A program made the position numbers and the translations under genes. A DNA stretch of 64,000 nt from Clostridium sp. (GTDB lineage Bacteria; Cyanobacteriota; Vampirovibrionia; Gastranaerophilales; Gastranaerophilaceae), in NCBI GenBank assembly GCA_018362895.1, contig JAHALR010000002.1, positions 154,855 through 218,854 on the forward strand, read 5' to 3'. This document shows positions 1 through 9,076 of this stretch, piece by piece; within the stretch, counting starts at the first letter, position 1, and each line of letters opens with the position of its first letter. The notes below the pieces were generated by a model. That model searched no databases. It was not told the DNA's origin and saw only the letters and a list, made by a program, of their open reading frames with translations.

Positions 1-1
1 T

Positions 2-520
2 GACGGAGCCGGGGCTCTTGTTATGAAAGAGTCTGTGGATGGTGTTGATGATATTATTGCTATGGATATGCACTCTAACGGGAAAGACGGTCATTTTATT
101 GTAATGCCGATGAATGGAGAAAACTGTCCGTTGGTGGAACCTTGTGAACAGAAAAAACAAAAAATTGTTATGAATGGCAGAGAGGTTTACAAGTTTGTTG
201 TAACCACAATGCCTGAATCTATCAGCAACTGTCTTGAAAAAGCAGGATTGACTCCTGATGATGTTGATTATTTGATTCCGCATCAGGCAAACTTTAGAAT
301 CATTGAAGCAATGGCATCAAGGTTGAATTACAGCGATGATAAAATTATCACAAACCTGCAAAAATATGGCAACACATCAGCTGCTTCAATTCCTATTGCT
401 ATGGCAGAAGGCATTGAAGAAGGTAAAATCAAGCTTCCTTGTAAAGCTATCTTGAGCGGTTTTGGTGCAGGGCTTACATGGGGCACTGTCATAGTAAGGC
501 TCAGAGAAGGTATTGCTTAA
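2..520 (+). CDS. fabH: 3-oxoacyl-ACP synthase III (KAS III), 5'-truncated by window edge
   Basis: This is the C-terminal part of the enzyme that starts type II fatty-acid synthesis by condensing acyl-CoA with malonyl-ACP. The reading frame is open from base 2 (DGAGALVM), so the apparent ATG at base 23 is internal and the true start and catalytic Cys lie off the window. The catalytic His is seen in IPHQANFRI and the catalytic Asn in NTSAASIP, both standard for FabH, and the C-terminus FGAGLTWGTVIVR is typical. The stop lies 25 nt before fabD, so it is the first visible gene of the fab operon. Confidence 0.95.
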   Translation, partial: DGAGALVMKESVDGVDDIIAMDMHSNGKDGHFIVMPMNGENCPLVEPCEQKKQKIVMNGREVYKFVVTTMPESISNCLEKAGLTPDDVDYLIPHQANFRIIEAMASRLNYSDDKIITNLQKYGNTSAASIPIAMAEGIEEGKIKLPCKAILSGFGAGLTWGTVIVRLREGIA

Positions 521-545
521 TTAGTATTAGTTAAGGAGATATAAA

Positions 546-1478
546 ATGGGAAAAGTTGCATTTGTCTTCCCCGGACAAGGCTCACAATCAGTCGGAATGG
601 GTAAATCTTTGTACGAAACTTCAAAGAAAGCAAAAGAAATATTTGAAAAAGCTGATGAAGTTTTGGGAAGAAATATTTCAAAATTGTGTTTTGAAGGTCC
701 TGAAGAAGATTTGAAACAAACTATAAATACGCAACCAGCTATCCTTGTTACATCAATTGCAGCTTTGGAGGCATTGAAAGAAAAGACGAATGTCAAACCT
801 GATTATGTTGCAGGACATTCATTAGGAGAGTATGGTGCTTATTATGCAGCTGATGTGATTGACTTTGCTACTGCAATGAAATTGATTGACAAGCGTGCAA
901 CTGAAATGAATGCGGCCGCAGAAACTACAAAAGGTGCTATGACTGCTGTTATTGGAATGAGCAAAGAATCTATTCTTGATGCTATTGGAAAGATTGACGG
1001 AATGGTTTCTGTTGCAAACTACAATTCACCTGCGCAAATTGTAATAACCGGTGAAGCTGATGCTGTTGCAAAAGCCAATGATGCTTTGAAAGAAGCAGGT
1101 GCCAAAAGGGTTATTCCTCTTCCCGTTTCTGGTGGTTTTCATTCTATGTTAATGGAAGAAGCAAGTGTAAAATTCTCTGAAATTCTTGATGATTGTGACA
1201 TAAAAGATGCACAGATTCCTGTGTTTACAAACGTTGACGCTGAACCCACAACTGCCGCAATCAGGTTCAAAGCCAAGATGACTGCACAGATTTATTCTTC
1301 TGTTATGTGGACTCAAACAATTGAAAAAATGGCTGCTGACGGAGTGGATACGGTTGTTGAAATCGGACCCGGCAAAGTTCTTGCCGGTTTGGTGAAAAAA
1401 ATTAACCCGGCTTTGACTGTATTGAACGTTTATGATGAAGAATCTTTGAATGCAGCTGTGGAAGTGTTGAATTCATAA
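546..1478 (+). CDS. fabD: Malonyl-CoA:ACP transacylase FabD
   Basis: It transfers malonyl from CoA to acyl carrier protein, supplying the extender unit for fatty-acid elongation in the cytoplasm. The 310-aa length is normal for the family. The oxyanion motif GQGSQ is at residues 10-14 and the nucleophile elbow GHSLGEY places the catalytic Ser at about residue 92; the later SGGFHS carries the active-site His. An AAGGAGAT ribosome-binding site sits 5 nt before the ATG. It lies between fabH and fabG with short gaps, consistent with one transcript. Confidence 0.97.
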   Translation: MGKVAFVFPGQGSQSVGMGKSLYETSKKAKEIFEKADEVLGRNISKLCFEGPEEDLKQTINTQPAILVTSIAALEALKEKTNVKPDYVAGHSLGEYGAYYAADVIDFATAMKLIDKRATEMNAAAETTKGAMTAVIGMSKESILDAIGKIDGMVSVANYNSPAQIVITGEADAVAKANDALKEAGAKRVIPLPVSGGFHSMLMEEASVKFSEILDDCDIKDAQIPVFTNVDAEPTTAAIRFKAKMTAQIYSSVMWTQTIEKMAADGVDTVVEIGPGKVLAGLVKKINPALTVLNVYDEESLNAAVEVLNS

Positions 1479-1501
1479 TTATTTAAATAAGGAGTATAAA
1501 A

Positions 1502-2233
1502 ATGTCAGAAAATAAAAAAGTTGCTTTGGTTACAGGTGCTTCAAGGGGCATTGGTAAAGCATGCGCACTGGAATTAGCAAAAGCCGGATATGACGTGGCT
1601 GTCAGCTATGCAGGCAATGAAGATGCAGCAAACAAAACTGTTGCGGAATTAAAAGACCTTGGCATTAACGCAAAGGCTTATAAATTTAACGTTGCAGACA
1701 AAGAAGCCTGTGCTAAAGCTGTTGAAGAAGTTCTCGCTGACTTTGGCAAACTTGATGTTCTTGTTAATAATGCAGGAATTACGCGTGACGGCTTGTTTAT
1801 GCGTATGAGCGCAGAAAACTGGGAGGCTGTAATTAATACTAACCTTAACAGTGCGTTTTACATGACAAGTCCGGTTATTAAAACTATGATGAAACAAAGA
1901 TACGGATGTATTATTAATATGTCAAGCATAGTAGGTGTTATGGGCAATGCAGGTCAGGCCAACTATTCTGCTGCAAAAGCAGGCTTAATCGGTTTTACAA
2001 AATCGCTTGCTAAAGAATTGGGCTCAAGAAACATCAGAGTGAATGCAATTGCCCCCGGGTTTATCCAAACAGATATGACAAAAGATTTGGATACTGAAAA
2101 AATTGCTGAACACATTCCCATGAAACGTCTCGGTCAGCCTGAAGATATTGCGAAAGCAGTAAGATTCCTTGCTGAAGACGGATTGTATATTACAGGTCAG
2201 GTAATCGGTGTTGACGGCGGACTGGTAGTATAG
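1502..2233 (+). CDS. fabG: 3-oxoacyl-ACP reductase FabG
   Basis: NADPH-dependent reductase of 3-oxoacyl-ACP, a short-chain dehydrogenase of 243 aa. The cofactor loop TGASRGIG is at residues 11-18, NNAG at about 89-92, and the catalytic Ser-Tyr-Lys set is about S142, Y155 and K159 (YSAAK). The C-terminal DGGLVV is typical of FabG. An AAGGAG site precedes the ATG. It follows fabD by 23 nt and precedes acpP by about 100 nt; that gap contains a promoter of its own. Confidence 0.97.
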   Translation: MSENKKVALVTGASRGIGKACALELAKAGYDVAVSYAGNEDAANKTVAELKDLGINAKAYKFNVADKEACAKAVEEVLADFGKLDVLVNNAGITRDGLFMRMSAENWEAVINTNLNSAFYMTSPVIKTMMKQRYGCIINMSSIVGVMGNAGQANYSAAKAGLIGFTKSLAKELGSRNIRVNAIAPGFIQTDMTKDLDTEKIAEHIPMKRLGQPEDIAKAVRFLAEDGLYITGQVIGVDGGLVV

Positions 2234-2236
2234 TTC

Positions 2237-2256
2237 TGTAAAGTTATAGCTTTACA
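2237..2256. promoter_or_regulatory. Perfect inverted repeat upstream of the acpP promoter
   Basis: TGTAAAG and CTTTACA form a perfect 7-bp inverted repeat around the 6-nt centre TTATAG. No T-run follows it, so it is unlikely to be a terminator. It ends 3 nt before the -35 box of the acpP promoter, a position where an operator could act. No regulator is identified. Confidence 0.45.
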
Positions 2257-2259
2257 AAA

Positions 2260-2287
2260 TTGCATATTTATATTGAAATAGTATAAT
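2260..2287 (+). promoter_or_regulatory. Predicted sigma-70-type promoter for acpP
   Basis: TTGCAT (2260-2265) and a consensus TATAAT (2282-2287) are separated by 16 nt. The start point would be near 2294, giving a leader of about 45 nt with an AAAGAGG ribosome-binding site before the acpP ATG. It would let acyl carrier protein be transcribed independently of upstream fab genes. Confidence 0.65.
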
Positions 2288-2337
2288 TAGAATTGAAAAA
2301 GAAAATACGTAGTTAATTAAAAAGAGGTAAAAAAAAC

Positions 2338-2571
2338 ATGAGTACAGTTCTTGAGAGAGTTAAAAAAGTTGTAGTTGAACAATTAAGCGTTGACGAAAAT
2401 TTAGTTACTCCGGAAGCTAGCTTTACAGCTGATTTGGGTGCTGATTCTTTGGATACAGTTGAATTAGTTATGGCTTTTGAAGAAGAATTCGGATGCGAAA
2501 TTCCTGATGAAGAAGCTGAAAAAATTGCTACTGTTCAAGATGCAGTAAACTATATCGAATCACATTCATAA
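2338..2571 (+). CDS. acpP: Acyl carrier protein
   Basis: A 77-aa acidic helical carrier of growing acyl chains through a 4'-phosphopantetheine arm. The modification site is Ser37 in the classic GADSLDT motif, followed by the acidic recognition helix (ELVMAFEEEFG). Length and composition match bacterial AcpP. It has its own predicted promoter upstream and a terminator-like hairpin downstream, which suggests it can be made in excess over FabF. Confidence 0.97.
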   Translation: MSTVLERVKKVVVEQLSVDENLVTPEASFTADLGADSLDTVELVMAFEEEFGCEIPDEEAEKIATVQDAVNYIESHS

Positions 2572-2599
2572 GATTCATAGTTATTAAAGACATTATTTG

Positions 2600-2632
2600 C
2601 GGGGAGCATAAAATTACTCCCCGTAATTTTTA
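2600..2632 (+). terminator. Terminator-like hairpin between acpP and fabF
   Basis: CGGGGAG (2600-2606) pairs with CTCCCCG (2617-2623) across a 10-nt loop, followed by TAATTTTTAG. The T-run is short and interrupted, so it is more likely a partial terminator that reduces readthrough into fabF than a full stop. Confidence 0.6.
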
Positions 2633-2684
2633 GGGGGCTCTGGTTCACAGACCTCCGGATCGAGAATAATGAGAAGGTTTAAAG

Positions 2685-3941
2685 ATGAGTAAAAGAAGAG
2701 TTGTTGTTACAGGTTTAGGGATTGTTTCTCCGTTCGGTGTTGGTGTCGAAAAGTTCTGGAACAGTCTGTTGGAAGGTAAAAGCGGTATTTCTACAATTGA
2801 AAATATCTCTTTAGATGGTCACACTGTTCATATAGCAGGTGAAGTTAAAGATTTTAAACCTGAAGAATATCTTGATTCTAAAGATGCAAGAAGAATGGAT
2901 AGATACACACAGTTTGCAATGGTTGCGGCTGATGAGGCAATTGCAGATTCCGGCATTGTTGCAGGTGAAAATGTAGATCCATACAGATATGGTGTGATAG
3001 TTGGTTCTGCTGCCGGTGGTTTTGATACGTTTGAAAAACAGCATGACATTATTACTGCAAAAGGACCGACAAAATGTTCTCCGTTCACTGTACCTATGAT
3101 TATTGCTGATATGGGTGCAGGAAGAATTTCTATTAAGCACGGAGCTAAAGGTGTAAACAAAGCCGTTGTTACAGCATGTGCTACATCAGCTCACAGTGTG
3201 GGTGATGCCTTCCGTTCAATCCAGTGGGATGATGCGGATGTTATTGTTGCAGGCGGTGCTGAAGCTGTTATTACAAAATTGGGTATAGGCGCATTCACAA
3301 GCGCTAGAACATTGTCAAAACACAATGATGAACCGCAAAAAGCATCAAGACCTTATGACAAAGACAGAGACGGATTTATTATGTCAGAGGGTGCAGCTGT
3401 TCTCGTTCTTGAAGAACTTGAGCATGCAAAAGCCAGAGGCGCAAAAATTTATGCTGAGATTGTCGGATATGGTCAAACAGCTGATGCTTATGACATTGTT
3501 GCTCCTGCTGCTGACGGTTCAGGTGCTGCTATGGCAATGAAACTTGCTGTTAAAGATGCAGGCATTGAGCCAAAAGAAGTTGATTATGTTAACGCTCACG
3601 GAACAAGCACAGGTCTGGGCGATGTTGCTGAATCTCAGGCAATTGCAAGAGTCTTTGGCGATCTTTCAACTAATAAAAACTTGAAGGTAAGCTCAACAAA
3701 ATCTATGCACGGGCATATGCTGGGTGCAACAGGTGCTGCTGAGTCTATCGTTTGTATAGAAGCTATCAACAATAGTATCATTCCTCCTACTATCAACCTT
3801 GATAATCAGGATGAAGCTGTTGCTGATTTGAACTATGTTCCTCACAAACCTCAAAAAGCTGATGTCAAATATGCTTTGACAAACTCTTTTGGTTTTGGCG
3901 GACATAATGCTTCAATTTTGTTTAAAAAATATGAAGCATAG
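2685..3941 (+). CDS. fabF: 3-oxoacyl-ACP synthase II (KAS II)
   Basis: Elongating condensing enzyme of type II fatty-acid synthesis, 418 aa as expected. The active-site Cys is about C165 in VVTACATSAHS. The two catalytic His are about H305 (NAHGTSTG) and H344 (MHGHMLGATG), giving the Cys-His-His triad of KAS I/II rather than the Cys-His-Asn of KAS III. It ends the fab cluster and is followed by a strong bidirectional terminator. An AGAAGG sequence lies about 9 nt before the start. Confidence 0.97.
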   Translation: MSKRRVVVTGLGIVSPFGVGVEKFWNSLLEGKSGISTIENISLDGHTVHIAGEVKDFKPEEYLDSKDARRMDRYTQFAMVAADEAIADSGIVAGENVDPYRYGVIVGSAAGGFDTFEKQHDIITAKGPTKCSPFTVPMIIADMGAGRISIKHGAKGVNKAVVTACATSAHSVGDAFRSIQWDDADVIVAGGAEAVITKLGIGAFTSARTLSKHNDEPQKASRPYDKDRDGFIMSEGAAVLVLEELEHAKARGAKIYAEIVGYGQTADAYDIVAPAADGSGAAMAMKLAVKDAGIEPKEVDYVNAHGTSTGLGDVAESQAIARVFGDLSTNKNLKVSSTKSMHGHMLGATGAAESIVCIEAINNSIIPPTINLDNQDEAVADLNYVPHKPQKADVKYALTNSFGFGGHNASILFKKYEA

Positions 3942-3956
3942 AGCCTTGTTTCATAA

Positions 3957-4004
3957 AGCTAAAAAAAAGAGGTTTTTCAATTAAAAAACCTCTTTTTTTT
4001 AGCT
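3957..4004. terminator. Bidirectional rho-independent terminator between fabF and gdhA
   Basis: AGCT plus A8-GAGG-T5 on one side pairs with A6-CCTC-T8 plus AGCT on the other, so a T-run follows the hairpin on both strands. It lies between the convergent fabF and gdhA stop codons and can serve both. Confidence 0.9.
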
Positions 4005-4018
4005 GTTTTGTTTGTAGA

Positions 4019-5362
4019 TTATATAATACCTTGAGCAATCATAGCTTTGGATATTTTATCAAAAGCTGCTATGTTTGCGCCGGCAACGTAGTTTTTGCCA
4101 AGATTATATTCTTGGGCAGCTTTCTGGCATGCTTTAAATATATTTGTCATAATCTTGTCGAGTTTTTCATCAACTTCCTCAAATGTCCATGAATATCTCA
4201 TACTGTTTTGAGACATTTCAAGAGCAGAAGTGGCTACACCGCCTGCATTGGCTGCTTTTGCCGGAGCAAGAAGGATGTCATTTTTTAAGAAGTATTCAAT
4301 TGCTTCGAGGTTTGTTGGCATGTTTGCACCTTCTCCAATAGCTCTTACTCCATTTTTTACAAGTTCTTGAGCATCTTGAAGATTTATTTCATTTTGAGTT
4401 GCACATGGAAGAGCAATATCTGTTTTTATTTTCCAAATTGGTCTTTCATTGTTTAGATTTTCTGTATAAGTTGAGCCTTTTACACGAGAGGCATATTCTT
4501 TGATTCTGCCTCTTTCAACTTCTTTAATTTGTTTTATAATTTCCAGTTTTATTCCTTCCGGATCATAAATGCATCCGTTTGAATCGCTCATTGCAACAAC
4601 TTTTGCGCCATATTGCTGAGCTTTTTCACAGGCATAAATGGCAACGTTTCCTGAACCTGAGATTGTGACTGTTTTATCTTTGAAGTTGATGCCTTCATTT
4701 TTGAGCATTTCTCGCATAAAATAAATCAATCCGTATCCGGTTGCTTCTTTTCTTGCTAAAGAGCCGCCGTATTCAAGTCCTTTACCGGTCAAAACACCTG
4801 CTTCATACGCATTTTTTATTCTTTTATATTGTCCGAACAAGAATCCGATTTCTCTAGCTCCTACACCTATATCGCCGGCCGGAACATCTACATCCTGACC
4901 TATGTGTCTGTAAAGTTCTGTCATAAAACTCTGGCAAAAACGCATAATCTCATTGTCGGACTTACCTTTCGGGTCAAAATCACTACCGCCTTTGCCACCG
5001 CCTATTGGCAGACCGGTTAGTGCATTTTTGAAAATTTGTTCAAAAGCGAGAAACTTCATTATACTCTGGTTTACACTTGGATGAAATCTGAGCCCTCCTT
5101 TGTATGGACCTATTACACTGTTAAACTGTACTCTGAAGCCTCTGTTTACCTGCACCTGACCTTTGTCATCCACCCAGGATACTCTAAAGGATACGAGCCT
5201 TTCGGGTTCTGTCAAACGTTCCAGAAGTGCGGATTGTTTAAATTCAGGATGTTTATCTATAACAGGCTTCAGTGTAGTAAGAACTTCGTGTGCAGCCTGC
5301 AAGAATTCAGGTTCGTTATTTTTTTCTTTTAGTTTTTCTAATACTTCTGTTAGATAGTCCAT
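4019..5362 (-). CDS. gdhA: NADP-type glutamate dehydrogenase
   Basis: Reversible amination of 2-oxoglutarate to glutamate, the main ammonium entry point when ammonium is plentiful. At 447 aa it matches the hexameric family. The glutamate-site segment LPIGGGKGGSDFDPKGKS places the catalytic Lys near residue 124, and SGSGNVA is the dinucleotide-binding turn of the second domain. Its length and sequence resemble the E. coli GdhA subgroup, which favours NADP(H); the cofactor is inferred, not read. It is a single-gene unit with its own promoter and terminator. Confidence 0.95.
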   Translation of the reverse strand: MDYLTEVLEKLKEKNNEPEFLQAAHEVLTTLKPVIDKHPEFKQSALLERLTEPERLVSFRVSWVDDKGQVQVNRGFRVQFNSVIGPYKGGLRFHPSVNQSIMKFLAFEQIFKNALTGLPIGGGKGGSDFDPKGKSDNEIMRFCQSFMTELYRHIGQDVDVPAGDIGVGAREIGFLFGQYKRIKNAYEAGVLTGKGLEYGGSLARKEATGYGLIYFMREMLKNEGINFKDKTVTISGSGNVAIYACEKAQQYGAKVVAMSDSNGCIYDPEGIKLEIIKQIKEVERGRIKEYASRVKGSTYTENLNNERPIWKIKTDIALPCATQNEINLQDAQELVKNGVRAIGEGANMPTNLEAIEYFLKNDILLAPAKAANAGGVATSALEMSQNSMRYSWTFEEVDEKLDKIMTNIFKACQKAAQEYNLGKNYVAGANIAAFDKISKAMIAQGII

Positions 5363-5404
5363 TCTTTAACCCCTAATTTTTGTAGTCTTAATTTCTTTGG
5401 GGAA

Positions 5405-5413
5405 ATTATATCA
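5405..5413 (-). promoter_or_regulatory. Extended -10 promoter for gdhA
   Basis: On the minus strand the sequence TGATATAAT is a perfect extended -10 element (TGnTATAAT). No convincing -35 is seen, which is normal for this promoter class. The predicted start leaves a leader of about 36 nt containing an AGGGGT ribosome-binding site. Confidence 0.6.
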
Positions 5414-5534
5414 CAAAAATGGTGCGGTGCTTAGGATGTAAATTTTTTTCGAAAAATGTTTATCTTCTGTATGAATAAAAAAATTTTTAGGCTAAAATCT
5501 TTTTGTATGGAAATAAAGGATAGGGACTCTTTTT

Positions 5535-6923
5535 ATGGGTATTTGTGAAAATTACAACGTAGCTATTATTGGTGCAGGACCGGCAGGTATTTTTGCTGCA
5601 CTTGAGATTATGAAACTCAAACCGGATTGGAAGGTTGTAATAGTTGAAAAAGGTTTGAAAATTGAAGAAAGAAAATGCTTCCTAAGAGAAGGAATGAAAA
5701 AATGCCCGAATTGTAAAACCTGTGGGCTTCTTTGCGGATGGGGCGGTGCAGGTGCTTTTTCTGACGGAAAATTGACTCTTACTCCTGATGTTGGAGGACA
5801 TTTGCTTGATTATATGGACAGAGACAGGGTGAATGAGCTCATAAAATATACAGATGATCTCTATCTTCATTTTGGTGCTACGGATGAAGTTTTTGGAACA
5901 AACAGAGATGATTTTGCTGATATTGAAAGACAGGCTACGCTCGCAGAGTTAAAGCTTGTGCATTCTCCTGTAAGACACCTTGGAACAGAAAGAAGTCTCG
6001 GTGTTTTGAAAAACATGCAGGATTATCTGGGTGAAAGAGTTACTATTTTAAATAAAAAAACAGCAGCAAGTCTTATTGTTGAGAATGAACAGGTTAAAGG
6101 TTTTGTTACATCTGATGGAGAAGAAATTCGCTCGGAATATTTAATTATTGCTCCCGGCAGAGAAGGTGCTGATTGGCTTACAAAAGAGTTTGCAAAAAAT
6201 AAAATCGGAATGATTAACAATGCAGTGGATGTGGGGGTCAGAGTTGAACTTCCTGCACCGGTATTTTCTCACATTACTGACAAATTGTATGAATCAAAAC
6301 TTGTATATCATTCAAAAACTTTTGGAGATGAAGTTCGAACTTTTTGTATGAATCCGTATGGAGAAGTTGTTGCTGAAAATTACAGCGGTATTGCGACCGT
6401 TAATGGTCATAGCTATGCAGAAAAGCGTACTCAGAATACAAACTTTGCACTTCTTGTAAGTGAAAAGTTTACTGAACCTTTTAAAGAGCCGATTGCCTAC
6501 GGTCAACACGTGGCAAGACTTGCAAATATGCTTTCAGGCGGTGTGCTTGTTCAAAGATTCGGAGATTTACTTGACGGCAGGCGTTCGACTCCTGAAAGAA
6601 TCAAATCCAGCATAATTACTCCGACTTTGCAATGTGCTACACCGGGTGATTTGAGTTTAGTTCTTCCATACAGACAGATGACTGCAATTATAGAAATGCT
6701 TCAGGCACTGGACAAAATTGCTCCTGGCGTGGCTTCAAGGTACACACTGCTTTACGGTGTAGAAGTTAAGTTCTATTCAGGACGTGTAAAACTGACTAAT
6801 GAACTTGAAACCGAACAGGTAAAAAATCTGTTTACAATTGGTGACGGTGCCGGAGTAACCAGAGGTCTTATTCAGGCTTCTGCTTCAGGTGTACATGCAG
6901 CAAGGGTAATTTGTAACAGATAG
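5535..6923 (+). CDS. FAD-dependent oxidoreductase of the COG2509 type
   Basis: A 462-aa flavoprotein of unknown substrate. The N-terminal dinucleotide fold has GAGPAG at residues 13-18 with VVIVEKG at the end of the second strand. It is followed by a Cys-rich stretch (C48, C57, C60, C63, C67) and CGWGGAGAFSDGKL, which are characteristic of the uncharacterised COG2509 dehydrogenase family. The C-terminal FAD contact is GDGAGVTRGLIQASASG. The Cys group could hold a metal or take part in redox chemistry; that is inference. It stands alone between gdhA and the metallopeptidase-like gene. Confidence 0.85.
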   Translation: MGICENYNVAIIGAGPAGIFAALEIMKLKPDWKVVIVEKGLKIEERKCFLREGMKKCPNCKTCGLLCGWGGAGAFSDGKLTLTPDVGGHLLDYMDRDRVNELIKYTDDLYLHFGATDEVFGTNRDDFADIERQATLAELKLVHSPVRHLGTERSLGVLKNMQDYLGERVTILNKKTAASLIVENEQVKGFVTSDGEEIRSEYLIIAPGREGADWLTKEFAKNKIGMINNAVDVGVRVELPAPVFSHITDKLYESKLVYHSKTFGDEVRTFCMNPYGEVVAENYSGIATVNGHSYAEKRTQNTNFALLVSEKFTEPFKEPIAYGQHVARLANMLSGGVLVQRFGDLLDGRRSTPERIKSSIITPTLQCATPGDLSLVLPYRQMTAIIEMLQALDKIAPGVASRYTLLYGVEVKFYSGRVKLTNELETEQVKNLFTIGDGAGVTRGLIQASASGVHAARVICNR

Positions 6924-6987
6924 TTAACATAGAAGAAAAAATTTTTTTTCAGGGTTTTTATTCGGTGTAGATAAAAAGGTTGTCGAA

Positions 6988-9024
6988 ATGGCTGTTGAAA
7001 GCAAAAATAAGATAAACCACATATCTGCGTATTCTTCAGTAAGACCGAATACGCCGTCTTCTTCTGCTTCATTATCTAAAATGACACCTGTTATTGTTCC
7101 GAAAAAAAGAGATTTATCTTTTTTATGTACACCTGAATTCAACAGGGCTGTTTCTGACAGATGCAGAGCTCTTTTCAATATGAATCTCAAAGAAAAGTTC
7201 ATCAGTCCTAATATGACTGTTTCTGATTTTCATAAGCGTGTTGAAGGTATATCAAAAATTTCTGCATATATAGCCAAAGATTCGGTGCTTTCGAGTTTGG
7301 GCATAGAATATAATGATATTGTGGAAGCCTTGAAGTTCTCTTCTAAACATAATATTCCGATTGATTACAATTTTGATTCAAGAATAAATGCTCTTGAGAA
7401 TTTAAGTTCTATGGGTGCAAATCCTCAAAATAATAAAATATTTAAAAAAATTGGTCAGGAACTGCTCAAGGGGATAATCGTTTATAATGAAGACAATGTA
7501 TCAGTTTTTGACGAACTGTCTCTTGAAAATATGAGAAAGCTGATGAGAAGCAGAACACTTGCTCCTGTAAGAAAAAAGATGGATTCTGATCTTATTATTT
7601 CTTTTTTAAAAAGCAAAGATAGCTCTGTAATCGTAAAAGAAAATATTGAAAAGCTTGAAGCAATTTTGAAAAATCAAGAATATTCTTTTTTGAAAGACTG
7701 CCCTTCTCTCAAACCATCTTTGCTTTTATATGGTGGTGATTTGAACAAATTTATGTCAAAGGTAAAAGAGATACATTCATCCCTCGGAAAAAATCAAAAG
7801 CTTCTTTTTTCACTAAACCCTGAGACGAATGTTGTTTTTATCAAGTCTCGAAACATTTATGAAGGCGGGCTTGAAACAGCTGTTTCTCAACGTTATGACA
7901 AAGCTTTTAATCTTGTTGCTGAGGAAAGAAGCATATCAGGTCTCAATTCTGCGGGGAAAAAAACACTTAATGCTTATATAATGGACAAGACAGGGCATGC
8001 GGAATACAACATCAGACAGATTTATGACAAGGTGCACAAAAGCTGGATTTTGACAGATTGGATAAAACGAATAAAAAATCAGCAGGGTAAAGTAGTTGAG
8101 ACTGAAGTTTTGCAGCTTTCAAATGTAGCTGGTGTTTATAATATAAAAAAAATAGATGCAAACCGAAAAATCCAAACATTGAGCAGTGCTGTAAAAAACA
8201 ATAAGGGTACAATTATTGAAAAAAAATTGGTATCACCTTTGGGCGATAGAACTTTTTACAAATTTTTTAAATCATCGGATGGAAAGCGAGAGCAGTTTTC
8301 ATATGTAATAAAAGATAAAGACGGAAAAGTTCTAGCCAGCAAAGAAAGTCTTTTCCGCCGCCTGTCTTCGTCTCTTGCTTTATCCGTGGTGAATGGAGAA
8401 AAATACAAAATTGAATATTTCAAAGATGAGATACATATATTTGATGAAAAAAATGCTCAAAAAACAGTTTTAGACTTAAGAAAACTGGTAGCAAAAGGTC
8501 AAAAGTCTCATTTGGGGCTTCTTAAAAAGCTTTCTGCTCCTGAATTGATTGCTGTCAGCAAAAATGCAAAGTATTTAGATTCGATAAAAGAAAAAGATTC
8601 TTATTATCTTATTGGTGCTGATGAAATAGCATGTTCTGCAAATAGGTTTGTTTTTGAACATGAACTTGGACATGCCAAGGATTCTGCTGTTGAATCTTTT
8701 CAATCTGTTATAAATGATGGCAAAAAGTCTGTATTAGAAATGAAAAGAAAATTTACCTCAGATATCAAGCTTCAAAAAATATTTAAAGCTGAAAAAAATC
8801 GATTTATGAAGGCATATCCTTTAAAAATAAGGCATATTGCAGGTTATTTTGTAAATGAAAACATTAATTCTCCTTTGATAAAAGGACTTTCTGAGGCGGT
8901 TGCTGAGATTAATGCTATTATAAATTCTCCTTATCCACCTAAATGGATTATGGGAAGAGGACACCTGCTTCAAGAAAATTTTCCCAGAACAATTGCTTAT
9001 CTTTTGAAAAAGTACAAATTATAA
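6988..9024 (+). CDS. Hypothetical 678-aa protein with an HELGH zinc-metallopeptidase motif
   Basis: I do not recognise the whole protein. The C-terminal third contains EHELGHAKDS, an HExxH zinc site with H558, E559 and H562, followed 74-78 residues later by E636 and E640 (GLSEAVAEI), either of which could be the third ligand as in gluzincins. The N-terminus is Ser/Pro/Lys-rich and has the short element LSF at 43-45, seen in other proteins of this window. The middle is helical and Lys-rich with no known domain. No signal peptide is visible. The start is supported by an AAAAAGG about 10 nt upstream. Peptidase activity is inferred only from the motif. Confidence 0.65.
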   Translation: MAVESKNKINHISAYSSVRPNTPSSSASLSKMTPVIVPKKRDLSFLCTPEFNRAVSDRCRALFNMNLKEKFISPNMTVSDFHKRVEGISKISAYIAKDSVLSSLGIEYNDIVEALKFSSKHNIPIDYNFDSRINALENLSSMGANPQNNKIFKKIGQELLKGIIVYNEDNVSVFDELSLENMRKLMRSRTLAPVRKKMDSDLIISFLKSKDSSVIVKENIEKLEAILKNQEYSFLKDCPSLKPSLLLYGGDLNKFMSKVKEIHSSLGKNQKLLFSLNPETNVVFIKSRNIYEGGLETAVSQRYDKAFNLVAEERSISGLNSAGKKTLNAYIMDKTGHAEYNIRQIYDKVHKSWILTDWIKRIKNQQGKVVETEVLQLSNVAGVYNIKKIDANRKIQTLSSAVKNNKGTIIEKKLVSPLGDRTFYKFFKSSDGKREQFSYVIKDKDGKVLASKESLFRRLSSSLALSVVNGEKYKIEYFKDEIHIFDEKNAQKTVLDLRKLVAKGQKSHLGLLKKLSAPELIAVSKNAKYLDSIKEKDSYYLIGADEIACSANRFVFEHELGHAKDSAVESFQSVINDGKKSVLEMKRKFTSDIKLQKIFKAEKNRFMKAYPLKIRHIAGYFVNENINSPLIKGLSEAVAEINAIINSPYPPKWIMGRGHLLQENFPRTIAYLLKKYKL

Positions 9025-9061
9025 AAAAGACATCGAACGCTTTAGGTTCAATGTCTTTTTT
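9023..9061. terminator. Bidirectional terminator between the HELGH gene and the ytxH operon
   Basis: A6-GACAT-C-GAAC pairs with GTTC-A-ATGTC-T6 across a 7-nt loop with one mismatch. T-runs follow on both strands, and the element lies between convergent genes. Confidence 0.85.
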
Positions 9062-9076
9062 GTTAAACATTTCAGA

